Made by a program: the position numbers and the translations under genes. Shown here piece by piece: positions 45,066 through 53,755 of a stretch of DNA of 64,000 nucleotides; position 1 is the first letter of the stretch; every line of letters begins with the position of its first letter. The notes under the pieces were generated by a model. That model did no database searches. It saw only the letters and a list, made by a program, of their open reading frames with translations, and had not been told where the DNA came from. Source of the stretch: Intestinibacter bartlettii (GTDB taxonomy: Bacteria > Bacillota > Clostridia > Peptostreptococcales > Peptostreptococcaceae); the NCBI RefSeq assembly GCF_000154445.1, contig NZ_DS499567.1; one strand, 5' to 3'.

Positions 45066-45755
45066 ATGATAAAGGAAAAGATTGTGAGTCCATTTGTTAA
45101 AACTTTGGTGAATAGCAATGCGCTTGATAAGATTGAAGATAATATGATGCCATTAAAAAGACTTATGGCTTATTACAGATGTGCTATTATGGAAGTTGAG
45201 ACAAAATTTAATGTATTAAATGAGGAATTTTCTCTTGAATACGATAGAAATCCAATTGAAACTATAAAAACAAGGTTAAAATCTACAGAAAGTATAATAA
45301 AAAAATTAGTTAGAAGAAATTTTCCACTTACAGTTGATTCGATTGAAGCAAATTTGAACGATATAGCTGGCGTTAGAGTAGTGTGCTCTTTTTTAGAAGA
45401 CATATATTTATTGGCTGATTGTTTATTACAACAAGATGATGTCAAATTAATTCAAGTTAAAGATTACATAAAAAATCCAAAGCCAAATGGATATAGGAGT
45501 TTGCATTTGATTATAGAAATTCCTATATTTTTAAAAGATGAAAAAAAAGATATGAGAGTAGAGGTTCAACTTCGTACAATAGCTATGGACTTTTGGGCTA
45601 GTTTGGATCACAAATTAAGTTATAAAAAAGATATCCCAGAAGAAGAGGCAAAATTATTGCGCCAAGAATTATTGGAATGTGCACAAATTAGTGCAGATTT
45701 AGATGTTAGGATGGGAGAGATAAAAAACAGAATTGTAAATAAAGAGAATACGTAA
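45066..45755 (+). CDS. relQ: small alarmone synthetase (RelQ-like GTP pyrophosphokinase)
   Basis: A 229-residue single-domain RelA/SpoT synthetase that makes (p)ppGpp from ATP and GTP/GDP. Visible motifs are LNDIAGVRVVCSF, PKPNGYRSLHLII and EVQLRTIAMDFWASLDHKL, the last carrying the catalytic Glu and Gln region. It has no HD hydrolase, TGS or ACT domain, so it is a small synthetase of the RelQ (YjbM) class, normally controlled by transcription or allostery. The ATG at 45066 is preferred (TAGGAGAT upstream) over one at 45045. A 36-base perfect palindrome lies in its upstream region. Confidence 0.92.
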   Translation: MIKEKIVSPFVKTLVNSNALDKIEDNMMPLKRLMAYYRCAIMEVETKFNVLNEEFSLEYDRNPIETIKTRLKSTESIIKKLVRRNFPLTVDSIEANLNDIAGVRVVCSFLEDIYLLADCLLQQDDVKLIQVKDYIKNPKPNGYRSLHLIIEIPIFLKDEKKDMRVEVQLRTIAMDFWASLDHKLSYKKDIPEEEAKLLRQELLECAQISADLDVRMGEIKNRIVNKENT

Positions 45756-45862
45756 AATATTACTAAACAGTAATCATTTTATGTATATTAAAATGATATA
45801 ATTAAATGTGAAAAGATATTTAAAGTATTAAAGTAATATAAAAATGAAGGAGAGGGTAAATC

Positions 45863-46540
45863 ATGAATAAATCAACTTATATGACAGTAGAAAACCCAAT
45901 GGAAGCAGTATTTAAATATTTATCAATATCAATAGTATTTATGTTTGTTGGTTTTTTATTTGGGAAATTATTTGTACCTGCATCATTAGTATATGCAGCT
46001 AATATATTTGTAGGAGTTTTAATTGTAGGACTTTTATTATTTTCATTACTTTCTAGAAAAAATGTAATACCAAGAAGTTTTTCAATGAATTTCGTATATC
46101 TATTTACTTTTGTAGATGGTATATTGATGTATCCTATATTAACTTACTACTTATATGATTTAGGTACAACTTTATTTATGAATGTAGTATTAGGAACTTG
46201 TGTATTATTTGCTTTATTAGCATTAATATCACACAGAAAACCAGCAGGACATTATGTTGGACTTGGAAGTACTTTACTTGCTGGACTAGTAGTTCTTATA
46301 GTTATGAGTGTTGTAAATATATTTATACAAGGAACTGTTTTTAATATAGCAGTTAGTGCATTAGGAATAATTATATTCTCAGCATATATTTTATACGATG
46401 TAAGTTTATTAAAATACGATATTGAATCTGGCGGAGTAACTTGTAAAAATGACTTATCAATACACGTACTTAATTTATATTTAGACTTTATAAATATATT
46501 ACTAGATTTACTTAGAATAGTATCTGACTTAACAGATTAA
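45863..46540 (+). CDS. Bax inhibitor-1/YccA-family membrane protein
   Basis: A 225-residue protein with seven predicted membrane helices. The BI-1 (TMBIM) signatures are visible: VDGILMYPILTYYLYDLG in the middle, FSAYILYDVSLLK, and the terminal LYLDFINILLDLLRIVSD. Bacterial members such as YetJ are pH-sensitive calcium leak channels in the plasma membrane. RBS GGAGAGG. It is monocistronic: about 107 bases after the alarmone synthetase, with an AT hairpin between, and a strong terminator after it. Confidence 0.9.
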   Translation: MNKSTYMTVENPMEAVFKYLSISIVFMFVGFLFGKLFVPASLVYAANIFVGVLIVGLLLFSLLSRKNVIPRSFSMNFVYLFTFVDGILMYPILTYYLYDLGTTLFMNVVLGTCVLFALLALISHRKPAGHYVGLGSTLLAGLVVLIVMSVVNIFIQGTVFNIAVSALGIIIFSAYILYDVSLLKYDIESGGVTCKNDLSIHVLNLYLDFINILLDLLRIVSDLTD

Positions 46541-46561
46541 TAAATAAAAAATCTTTAAATT

Positions 46562-46589
46562 AAAAGACGGGCAGTGCCCGTCTTTTTGT
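46562..46589. terminator. terminator between the BI-1 gene and convergent thiC
   Basis: AAAAGACGGGC and GCCCGTCTTTT form a perfect stem with a 3-base loop and A/T runs on both sides, so it can act on both strands. Confidence 0.95.
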
Positions 46590-46624
46590 TTTATATTAAT
46601 AACCTTAAGTTAATAATTCTAAAT

Positions 46625-47929
46625 TTATTCCATTATATCTACATCTTCGCCTTTTAAAATCTTATTTATATTTCTAACTGCGCACATCTTACCACACATT
46701 GTGCAAGTGTCTTCGTTTTCTGGTTTTGATTCGGCTCTGTAGCGTCTTGCCTTTTCGCTGTCGATTGCTAAGTCGAACATTTTTTCCCAATCTAAGTCAC
46801 GTCTTGCTTGGCTCATTGCATTATCCCAATCTGTAGCGCCTGGAATTCCTTTTGCAATATCGGCAGCGTGGGCTGCGATTTTTGATGCTATTATACCTTC
46901 TTTTACATCTTCAAGATTAGGCAGTCTAAGGTGTTCTGCTGGTGTTACATAGCATAAGAATGATGCTCCATATGTTGCAGCAATTGCGCCACCTATTGCA
47001 GATGTTATGTGATCATATCCAGGTGCGATATCTGTAACAAGAGGTCCTAATACATAGAAAGGCGCACCGTTACAAATTGTTTCTTGGATTTCCATATTTG
47101 CTTTTATTTGATTAAGTGGCATATGGCCAGGGCCTTCTATCATAACTTGGACATCTTTTGCCCATGCACGATTAGTAAGTTCACCTAATGTTACTAATTC
47201 TTCAATTTGAGATATATCGCCAGCATCGTGGATACTACCTGGTCTACATGCATCTCCCAGACTTATTGTTACATCATATTGTCTACAAATATCTAAAATT
47301 TCATCGTAATATTCAAAGAATGGGTTTTCATTGCCTGTTAATTCCATCCAAGCAAATATTATAGATCCACCTCTAGAAACAATATTTGTAAGACGTTTTG
47401 AGTGTTTAAAACGTTCTGCTGTGTGTTTGTTTACACCACAATGAATAGTCATAAAATCGACACCATCTTCGGCATGCATTCTGACTACATCTATCCATTC
47501 TTTTGCAGTTATAGTTCTAAGTGGTTTGTTATAATAAACAACTGCATCGTATATTGGAACTGTACCTATTATAGCGGGACATTCATCTATTAATTTTCTT
47601 CTAAATTTTTGAGTCTCACCATAAGAACTAAGGTCCATTATTGATTCAGCACCCATATTTACAGCACTCATAACCTTTTCCATTTCCAAATCCATATCTA
47701 GACAATCCCTAGAAGTTCCAAGGTTTACATTTATTTTAGTTTTTAATTTTTTACCTATTCCATAAGGTTTTAATGATTTATGGTTTTTATTCGCAGGAAT
47801 ACAAACTTTACCTTGAGCTACTAAGCTTACTAATTCGTCTATATTTATATTTTCATATTCACTTACTTTTTTCATTTCATTAGTTATTATGCCTTGTCTT
47901 GCGGCATTCATTTGAGTTGTGTAATCCAT
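46625..47929 (-). CDS. thiC: phosphomethylpyrimidine synthase ThiC
   Basis: A 434-residue radical-SAM enzyme that rearranges aminoimidazole ribotide to HMP-phosphate for thiamine. The unusual C-terminal cluster motif CTMCGKMCAVRN binds the 4Fe-4S centre. MTIHCGV, GPGHMPLNQI and the zinc-site residues are also present. It is the short form lacking the long N-terminal domain of proteobacterial ThiC, as in many clostridia. RBS GGAGAG. A TPP riboswitch with terminator lies upstream on the same strand, so thiamine pyrophosphate shuts it off. No other thi gene is adjacent. Confidence 0.97.
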   Translation of the reverse strand: MDYTTQMNAARQGIITNEMKKVSEYENINIDELVSLVAQGKVCIPANKNHKSLKPYGIGKKLKTKINVNLGTSRDCLDMDLEMEKVMSAVNMGAESIMDLSSYGETQKFRRKLIDECPAIIGTVPIYDAVVYYNKPLRTITAKEWIDVVRMHAEDGVDFMTIHCGVNKHTAERFKHSKRLTNIVSRGGSIIFAWMELTGNENPFFEYYDEILDICRQYDVTISLGDACRPGSIHDAGDISQIEELVTLGELTNRAWAKDVQVMIEGPGHMPLNQIKANMEIQETICNGAPFYVLGPLVTDIAPGYDHITSAIGGAIAATYGASFLCYVTPAEHLRLPNLEDVKEGIIASKIAAHAADIAKGIPGATDWDNAMSQARRDLDWEKMFDLAIDSEKARRYRAESKPENEDTCTMCGKMCAVRNINKILKGEDVDIME

Positions 47930-48071
47930 ATTTTCTCTCCTTAATTTAGATTTAAAATATAATTACTTGCAAGTATTTTTAACTAGTTAAATTTAAATAT
48001 TGAAAACTTATATAGGTGGAGATTTCCTTGGGAAGTGATTTTATTTTAATAAATTATTGTAGAAATTTTGT

Positions 48072-48103
48072 ATAAAAAAATCGTACAAATAATGTACGAT
48101 TAA
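48072..48103 (-). terminator. TPP riboswitch terminator
   Basis: On the minus strand AATCGTACA and TGTACGATT form a stem with a 5-base loop, followed by TTTTT. It lies between the aptamer and thiC. The rest of the gap to thiC (47930-48070) shows no other motif. Confidence 0.88.
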
Positions 48104-48135
48104 GATTCAAATTAATGTATGCTGATACAATAATA

Positions 48136-48212
48136 TAAACTCCCTTATCGGCATTATCCGGTAGGTTCTGAGGGTTTAGAAAAAATTCAGTCTCAGCAAA
48201 AGCTCCCCTGTA
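48136..48212 (-). promoter_or_regulatory. TPP riboswitch (THI element) of thiC
   Basis: On the minus strand the conserved THI elements appear in order: GGGGAGC, GCTGAGA, ACCCTCAGAACCT, CGGATAATGCCG and AAGGGAGTT. With the downstream terminator this is the standard OFF arrangement. Confidence 0.96.
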
Positions 48213-48381
48213 TATATTTCAATTATAATTCTATGGTAACATATGGAAAAGTAAAATTCAATATAAAATATTATAAATATGAGTTTAATAAATAATATAG
48301 TTATATTATATTGTGGATAAAATGATGGATATAAAGTTTCAGTTTGAGAAACTTTTTTTACAAAAGTAGCTTTTGACTCCA

Positions 48382-48410
48382 TTGTTGAAGTCCGACTTAG
48401 AACATATAAT
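48382..48410 (+). promoter_or_regulatory. putative promoter of the HTH regulator
   Basis: TTGTTG (48382-48387), 17 bases, TATAAT (48405-48410) lie 26 bases before the start codon. The -35 match is partial. Confidence 0.5.
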
Positions 48411-48435
48411 TTAAGTATAAAGAGAGGTGGAGAAT

Positions 48436-49530
48436 ATGAATGAAATTAATATAGGAAAAAATATAACAAAATTTAGACGAAGCAAAGGAATTACGCAAGA
48501 TGAACTTGCGAGTTATATAGGTGTATCAAAATCATCAGTTTCAAAATGGGAAAATAGTATAACATATCCAGATATTATGTTACTTCCACAATTGGCAACT
48601 TTATTTAACATATCTTTAGATGAACTTATGGGATATGAGCCACAGCTTATAAAAGAAGATATCCAAAAGATTTATTTTGAATTAGCACAAGAATTTGCAC
48701 AAAACGATTCCAATGAGGTTTTGAAAAAATGTGAGGAGTATATAAAGAAATATTATTCTTGTTTTGAATTTTTAAAACAAATGGTAGTGATATATTTAAA
48801 CCACTATATATTATTTGAAAATAAAGATGAAATTCTAAACAGAGCAAGAGAATTATGTATAAGAATAAGAGAAGAGAGCGATAACCCTCAATTAATAAAG
48901 GAGGCAATAAGTTTAGAATCACTTTCTTTAATTATGGCTAATAAACCATCTGAAGTTTTAGAAATATTGGGTGAGGATGTAAAAGTATTTAGCCAAGATG
49001 CCGAGCTTATAAGCATGAGTTTTCAATTATTAGGAAATATAAACAAAGCTAGTGAGATAACTCAAATTTGTATGTATCAACATCTTATTGGGATGGTGGG
49101 AAATATAGCGCAACAAATTATGCTAAATATAAATAATTTAGATGTAGTTGAAGAATGTTTTAAAAGAGGTCTTGGAATATGTGAATTGTTCAAATTAGAT
49201 GAAATTCATCCAAATGTTGCAGTAAACTTATATCTTGCAACAGCCCAAGCATATGCAACTCATAAACAGAATGAAAAGGCGTTGGAGTTAATACAAAAAT
49301 ATACAGATGTATGTATAAAACATATATACAATTTTGAGCTTAGGGGTGATAAATTCTTCGATAAGATTGATAAATGGTTAGAAGAATTAGATTTAGGTGT
49401 AAATGCTCCGAGAAGTCAAAAGTTAATAAAACAAAGTGCTACAAGTGCAATAAAAGATAATCCAGCATTTGTTGAATTAAAAGATGAATACAAATTTAAA
49501 TCATGTATACTCGCATTAGAAAGTAATTAA
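48436..49530 (+). CDS. XRE-type HTH regulator with a helical-repeat C-terminus
   Basis: A 364-residue protein. Residues 3-65 form a Cro/C1-type helix-turn-helix (IGKNITKFRRSKGITQDELASYIGVSKSSVSKWENS). The remaining ~290 residues are helical, with TPR-like pairs (VAVNLYLATAQAYATHKQNEKALELIQKYTDVC), as in regulators that bind peptides or partner proteins. The ATG at 48436 follows AGAGAGGTGG; a GTG at 48427 overlaps that site. It heads an apparent operon with a PLD_N membrane protein and an ABC exporter, which it probably regulates. Confidence 0.87.
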   Translation: MNEINIGKNITKFRRSKGITQDELASYIGVSKSSVSKWENSITYPDIMLLPQLATLFNISLDELMGYEPQLIKEDIQKIYFELAQEFAQNDSNEVLKKCEEYIKKYYSCFEFLKQMVVIYLNHYILFENKDEILNRARELCIRIREESDNPQLIKEAISLESLSLIMANKPSEVLEILGEDVKVFSQDAELISMSFQLLGNINKASEITQICMYQHLIGMVGNIAQQIMLNINNLDVVEECFKRGLGICELFKLDEIHPNVAVNLYLATAQAYATHKQNEKALELIQKYTDVCIKHIYNFELRGDKFFDKIDKWLEELDLGVNAPRSQKLIKQSATSAIKDNPAFVELKDEYKFKSCILALESN

Positions 49531-49545
49531 ATAGGAGGTAAGGAT

Positions 49546-49737
49546 ATGGATAATCAATTAGCTTTATTATTACCAGTTATTATATTGGAATTTATACTTG
49601 CGATAACTGCATTAATACATGTTATAAAACATCCAAACTACAGATTTGGGAACAAGTTTATATGGATATTAGTAGTTTTATTCATTCAAATTATAGGACC
49701 GATATTCTATTTTATATTCGGTAGAGGTGAGGAATAA
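49546..49737 (+). CDS. small PLDc_N-type membrane protein
   Basis: A 63-residue protein with two membrane helices of the phospholipase-D-nuclease N-terminal (PF13396) family: LLPVIILEFILAITALIHVIKHPNYRFGNKFIWILVVLFIQIIGPIFYFIFGR. Such proteins are common beside ABC exporters and bacteriocin-immunity genes. Its stop TAA shares one base with the ATG of the ATPase gene, so the two are translationally coupled. RBS AGGAGG. It may help assemble or modulate the transporter (inference). Confidence 0.85.
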   Translation: MDNQLALLLPVIILEFILAITALIHVIKHPNYRFGNKFIWILVVLFIQIIGPIFYFIFGRGEE

Positions 49738-50657
49738 TGAGTATACTACAAATTCAAGGATTGTATAAAAAATTTGGCCAAAACAACATAATAAATGGAC
49801 TCGATTTGGAAGTAAAAGAGAATACAATCTTTGGATTTATTGGAGAAAATGGAGCTGGAAAAACGACTACGATGAAGATGATACTTGGGTTTTTGAAACA
49901 AGACAGTGGAGTTATAAAAGTTTGTGGAGAAGAAGTCAAGTTTGGTGAAACAAAAACAAATAAGTTTATAGGATATCTTCCAGATGTTCCAAAATACTAC
50001 GGATATATGACCCCACTTGAATATCTAAAATTATGTGGCGAAATTACAAATATGAAAAAGGACGATATAAAGAAAAAGAGTGAAGAATTATTAGAACTTG
50101 TAGGTATTAGTGATTATAAAAAACGAAAAATATCAAAGTTTTCAAGAGGGATGAAACAAAGACTTGGGATTGCACAGGCACTTTTAAACGAACCGAAACT
50201 TCTTATATGTGACGAACCGACATCAGCATTAGATCCAATCGGACGAAAAGAAATCTTAGATATTTTATTAAAAGTAAAAGAAAGAACTACAGTCATATTT
50301 TCAACACATATACTATCTGATGTTGAGAGAATATGCGACGAAATTGCAATACTTAGAGATGGTAAAATAACATTAAATGGTACACTGTCACAAATTAAAG
50401 CAGAACATATGGTGGATTGTTTAGAAATATGTATGAAAAATAAAGAAGATTTTATACAATTTTTAAATATAGTTAGGGATAATCCTAATATATATGAAAT
50501 GCAAAAATCTGAAAATACAATTTATCTTCATTCAAATAATATAGAAAAAGTTCAAAGAGATGTTATGCAAGGTCTGATAAATCAGAATTTATATCCAATA
50601 TATATAAAAATTCAAGAACCTACACTAGAAAGATTATTTATGGAGGCAATAAAATGA
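49737..50657 (+). CDS. ABC transporter ATP-binding protein
   Basis: A 306-residue nucleotide-binding subunit: Walker A GENGAGKTT, signature FSRGMKQRLGIA, Walker B LLICDEPTSALDP, and the H-loop FSTHIL. A C-terminal extension of ~90 residues follows the core, as in CcmA/NatA-type exporters. It is coupled at both ends: the start overlaps the PLD_N stop and the stop overlaps the permease start (ATGA). It energises the permease encoded next; the substrate is unknown. Confidence 0.93.
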   Translation: MSILQIQGLYKKFGQNNIINGLDLEVKENTIFGFIGENGAGKTTTMKMILGFLKQDSGVIKVCGEEVKFGETKTNKFIGYLPDVPKYYGYMTPLEYLKLCGEITNMKKDDIKKKSEELLELVGISDYKKRKISKFSRGMKQRLGIAQALLNEPKLLICDEPTSALDPIGRKEILDILLKVKERTTVIFSTHILSDVERICDEIAILRDGKITLNGTLSQIKAEHMVDCLEICMKNKEDFIQFLNIVRDNPNIYEMQKSENTIYLHSNNIEKVQRDVMQGLINQNLYPIYIKIQEPTLERLFMEAIK

Positions 50658-51418
50658 GAGCGTATTTAGCATTTACAAAGAAGGAACTCTTTGAATTCAC
50701 TAAGACATATAAATTACTTTTGCTTGTGACTGTATTTTTAATATTTGGTTTTATGAATCCAGTTGTTGCAAAATTCACACCAGATTTAATGGAATTATTA
50801 ATGGAAGAGGGAATAAAAATAAGTCTACCAGAACCGACTATCTTTGATTCATGGTCACAATTTTTTAAAAATACTACGCAAATGGGACTTATTGTACTAG
50901 TTATAATATTTAGCGGATTAATTTCAAATGAATTGTCAAAAGGAACCCTAATCAACATGCTTACAAAAGGGCTATCTAGAAAAACTGTAGTTTTATCAAA
51001 ATTCACATCATCAACATTAGTTTGGACACTTGCTTATTTCTTATCTGCATTAGTTACATTTTTATATTCGATGCTATTTTGGAAAGATACACAGGTTGAA
51101 AATCTGTTATTTTCTTTGACTCTTGTATGGGTATTTGGAGTATTTTTAATAAGTGCAATAATTTTGGGCGGAATTTTATTTAAAACTTCTTATGGTTCAA
51201 TGCTATTTTGTGGAGTTATAGTAGGAGGACTTTTAATTTTAAATATTATACCTAAAGTTCAAGATTATAACCCAATTCAACTTATAAATATAAATATGGA
51301 TATATTAAAAGGTGATGTTGAGATTTCAGAAGTTTTAAAATCACTTTGGATTACATTAGGGGCAAGTGTATTATTTGTTATTTCAAGTATTTTGGTATTT
51401 TGCAAAAGAGAGTTTTAA
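50654..51418 (+). CDS. ABC transporter permease (ABC-2 type)
   Basis: A 254-residue membrane protein with about six helices. The N-terminal MRAYLAFTKKELFEFTKTYKLLLL and the internal FSGLISNELSKGTLINMLTKGLSRKTVVLSKF are typical of ABC-2/NatB-like permeases. The start codon overlaps the ATPase stop by four bases. It is the last gene of the HTH, PLD_N, ATPase, permease operon and is followed by a terminator. Confidence 0.88.
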   Translation: MRAYLAFTKKELFEFTKTYKLLLLVTVFLIFGFMNPVVAKFTPDLMELLMEEGIKISLPEPTIFDSWSQFFKNTTQMGLIVLVIIFSGLISNELSKGTLINMLTKGLSRKTVVLSKFTSSTLVWTLAYFLSALVTFLYSMLFWKDTQVENLLFSLTLVWVFGVFLISAIILGGILFKTSYGSMLFCGVIVGGLLILNIIPKVQDYNPIQLININMDILKGDVEISEVLKSLWITLGASVLFVISSILVFCKREF

Positions 51419-51528
51419 TTATAAATAAATTAAGTATATTACTAAAGTTTTATATAGATTTTTAAAAATAATATTGTATCAATTGAAAAAAAGAAGGAAT
51501 AAACATAATACAAGTAAAATATATAAAT

Positions 51529-51571
51529 AAAACCTCTCATAATTTGAACACAAAGTGAGAGGTTTTGTTTT
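51529..51571. terminator. terminator between the ABC operon and convergent dapA
   Basis: AAAACCTCTCA pairs perfectly with TGAGAGGTTTT around a 16-base loop. A/T flanks allow use from either side. Confidence 0.9.
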
Positions 51572-51606
51572 TAATAAAAAACTATACTGTATTTATAGGA
51601 GATTAG

Positions 51607-52494
51607 CTATTTCAATTCAAGGCCAGCATTTTTAAGTTCTTTTTTCAAAATATCTATATTTTTTGCTTCCATATGACCAAGTGGAAGTCTTAAACTTCCA
51701 ACATCCATACCTAAAAGATTCATAGCAGTTTTTACAGGAACAGGATTGACCTCTGTGAATAAAGCATCTATAAGAGGTTTTAAATCCAGTTGAAGTTTTC
51801 GAGAAAGTTCAATATCTCCAGATAAGAAACTATAAACTAAATCATGACTTTCTTTTGGACAAATATTAGCTAATACTGAAATTACACCGACACCACCTAA
51901 AGATAAAAGAGGTAGGGTAGAGTCATCATTTCCTGAATATATAGCAAAATCATCATTTACTAATCTTGCAATTTCAGCTACTTGCGTCATATCACCACTT
52001 GCTTCTTTAACGCCGACAATATTTTGTTCACTATAGGATAATTCAGCGATTAAATTAGGTGATAAATTAACACCAGTTCTAGATGGAACATTATAGATTA
52101 TTATTGGAGTATCAACACTCTGTGCAATTTTAGTAAAGTGAGCTTTTATACCAGTTTTATTACCTTTATTGTAATAAGGATTAATAATTAAAAGTCCATC
52201 AACACCAAAATTTTCAGCTATTTTGCTAAGTAAAATAGAATGTTCAGTATCATTCCCACCAGTTCCCGCAATTACAGGTATTCTCTTGTTCACAGTGTCG
52301 ATAACACATTTTATAGTAGCAATATGCTCTCTATCGCTTAATGTACTCGCTTCACCAGTAGTACCACAAACAACTATAGCATCAGTACCATTTTTTATAT
52401 GAAATTCAACCAATTCTTCTAACTTATTGTAATTTACTGTATTTTCTCTTGTAAAAGGTGTTACTAAAGCGACTGCAGATCCTTTAAATAACAT
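51607..52494 (-). CDS. dapA: 4-hydroxy-tetrahydrodipicolinate synthase
   Basis: A 295-residue DapA that condenses pyruvate with aspartate semialdehyde, the first step of diaminopimelate/lysine synthesis. The Schiff-base lysine is in GVKEASGDM, the catalytic Tyr in IIYNVPSRTG, and the Thr pair in CGTTGEASTL. It is a TIM-barrel tetramer in the cytoplasm. RBS GGGGG precedes the ATG. No lysine riboswitch is visible upstream; a 7-3-7 palindrome (52511-52527) lies in the leader. No other dap gene is adjacent. Confidence 0.95.
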   Translation of the reverse strand: MLFKGSAVALVTPFTRENTVNYNKLEELVEFHIKNGTDAIVVCGTTGEASTLSDREHIATIKCVIDTVNKRIPVIAGTGGNDTEHSILLSKIAENFGVDGLLIINPYYNKGNKTGIKAHFTKIAQSVDTPIIIYNVPSRTGVNLSPNLIAELSYSEQNIVGVKEASGDMTQVAEIARLVNDDFAIYSGNDDSTLPLLSLGGVGVISVLANICPKESHDLVYSFLSGDIELSRKLQLDLKPLIDALFTEVNPVPVKTAMNLLGMDVGSLRLPLGHMEAKNIDILKKELKNAGLELK

Positions 52495-52510
52495 AAAATT
52501 CCCCCTTCTA

Positions 52511-52527
52511 ACTTATTAGCAATAAGT
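52511..52527 (-). promoter_or_regulatory. palindrome in the dapA leader
   Basis: ACTTATT, AGC, AATAAGT: a perfect 7-3-7 inverted repeat 16 bases upstream of the dapA start. It may be an operator or a small RNA hairpin near the RBS. Confidence 0.35.
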
Positions 52528-52586
52528 ATATAAAATTTATATTGCTTACTAGAAGTATATTCTTTGAAAATTTATATTATTAATTA

Positions 52587-52624
52587 AAAAAATAAGAATG
52601 CCTATTTAATAGGCATCCTTATTT
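52587..52624 (-). terminator. terminator of the minus-strand lipoprotein gene
   Basis: Inverted arms AATAAGAATGCCTATT and AATAGGCATCCTTATT (plus strand) pair with one mismatch. On the minus strand the stem is followed by a T-run. Confidence 0.88.
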
Positions 52625-52627
52625 ATG

Positions 52628-53239
52628 TTAAAAATCTAATGCATTATCTAAATTTTCTAAACTTGATATATAGTTACATAGTAAAACATCGAAGAACTCT
52701 TCATCAAAATCATCGATGTACCATTTATTATCGACTTTTATACAGTATAAATCTAATGTTTTTTCAGCAAATTTATCACTATTTTCTGATTCATACTCAG
52801 TTAAGGTATCAGTAATTAACTTTTCTATTTCTTCATCACTCATTTCATTTCCTGAGAATGCTTGAGTAAATGCAACTTTTAATAATTCAGTAAATGCAGC
52901 ATTAAGAGCATCACTACTATCGACATATTTAAAATCTACTGTTACGTTAGCCTCATCTTCATCGATATTTGTCTCTTTTATAGTGTAAGTCATTTTTTGT
53001 GCATTCTTTTTGAAGAATTTTAAATATGGTTTTAAGTCTTCATTATCTTCAACAGCTTCTACTACATCAGAATCACTTTGTGAATCAGGACTAATATTCT
53101 CATTCATAGCTGCTAAATCAAAGTTTTTTGAGTTCTTTAAAAATTCATTTACAGTATTTTCTGGTTTAGATGAACTACATCCAACCATAGAAACCATAAT
53201 AACTGCGGCTAGCATAATGCTAAATAATTTCTTTTTCAT
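52628..53239 (-). CDS. lipoprotein, DUF4878-like
   Basis: A 203-residue secreted lipoprotein: basic start MKKK, hydrophobic core, lipobox VGCSSS. The mature part is acidic (PENTVNEFLKNSKNFDLAAMNENIS...). It looks like an NTF2-like alpha/beta fold of the DUF4878 kind, ending in VDNKWYIDDFDEEFFDVL, a typical closing strand. No catalytic residues are apparent. It stands alone with RBS GGGAGA and its own terminator. Function is unknown. Confidence 0.75.
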   Translation of the reverse strand: MKKKLFSIMLAAVIMVSMVGCSSSKPENTVNEFLKNSKNFDLAAMNENISPDSQSDSDVVEAVEDNEDLKPYLKFFKKNAQKMTYTIKETNIDEDEANVTVDFKYVDSSDALNAAFTELLKVAFTQAFSGNEMSDEEIEKLITDTLTEYESENSDKFAEKTLDLYCIKVDNKWYIDDFDEEFFDVLLCNYISSLENLDNALDF

Positions 53240-53412
53240 GATTTATCTCCCTAAAAATTTATTTTTTTGTACAAAGCATATTATACAATATTTTTAATGT
53301 ATAAAATAGTTAAAAAAGTAAAAGTAATACCTAAAAGAAAATAAATGGTAGAGAATATTGAGTCATTAGTGTATAATTTAGATAGACAAAATATAAAAAG
53401 GGGTGCAATGAA

Positions 53413-53634
53413 ATGAAAGAACAAGTTGCGGCAGTATTAGATAAAGTTAGACCAGTATTACAAAGAGACGGTGGGGACGTTGAATTAGTAGAAGTTAGCG
53501 ATGACGGTGTAGTACTAGTTAGATTAAAAGGAGCTTGCTCAGGTTGTCCAGGGGCTACTATGACATTAAAAGCTGTTATAGAAAACTTATTAGTAAAAGA
53601 AGTACCTGGTGTAACTAGAGTAGTTGGGGTTTAA
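53413..53634 (+). CDS. NifU C-terminal domain protein (Fe-S scaffold/carrier)
   Basis: A 73-residue protein made entirely of the NifU-like C-terminal domain: VRPVLQRDGGDVELVEV, then the cluster-binding CSGCPGATMTLK. In this family the two cysteines of two subunits bridge a [4Fe-4S] cluster for transfer to apoproteins (NfuA/YutI type). RBS AAAGGGGTG. It is monocistronic, followed by a terminator. Confidence 0.93.
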   Translation: MKEQVAAVLDKVRPVLQRDGGDVELVEVSDDGVVLVRLKGACSGCPGATMTLKAVIENLLVKEVPGVTRVVGV

Positions 53635-53638
53635 TATC

Positions 53639-53682
53639 CAAAAAGAGCTGAGCAGTTAAATCTGTTTGGCTCTTTTATTTTG
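53639..53682 (+). terminator. terminator of the NifU-domain gene
   Basis: AAAAAGAGC and GCTCTTTT pair, with an inner CAG/CTG pair, followed by ATTTTG. Confidence 0.75.
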
Positions 53683-53755
53683 TTTAAAATTTGCGATTAG
53701 ATGCAAAATACTATATAAATGAGTTAAGAGTAATTTGTTAAAAGGAGGGGTTAAA

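Noticed and set aside
48176..48382. Minus-strand open frame overlapping the TPP aptamer
   Set aside because: It overlaps the conserved THI element, has no RBS and no recognisable protein sequence.
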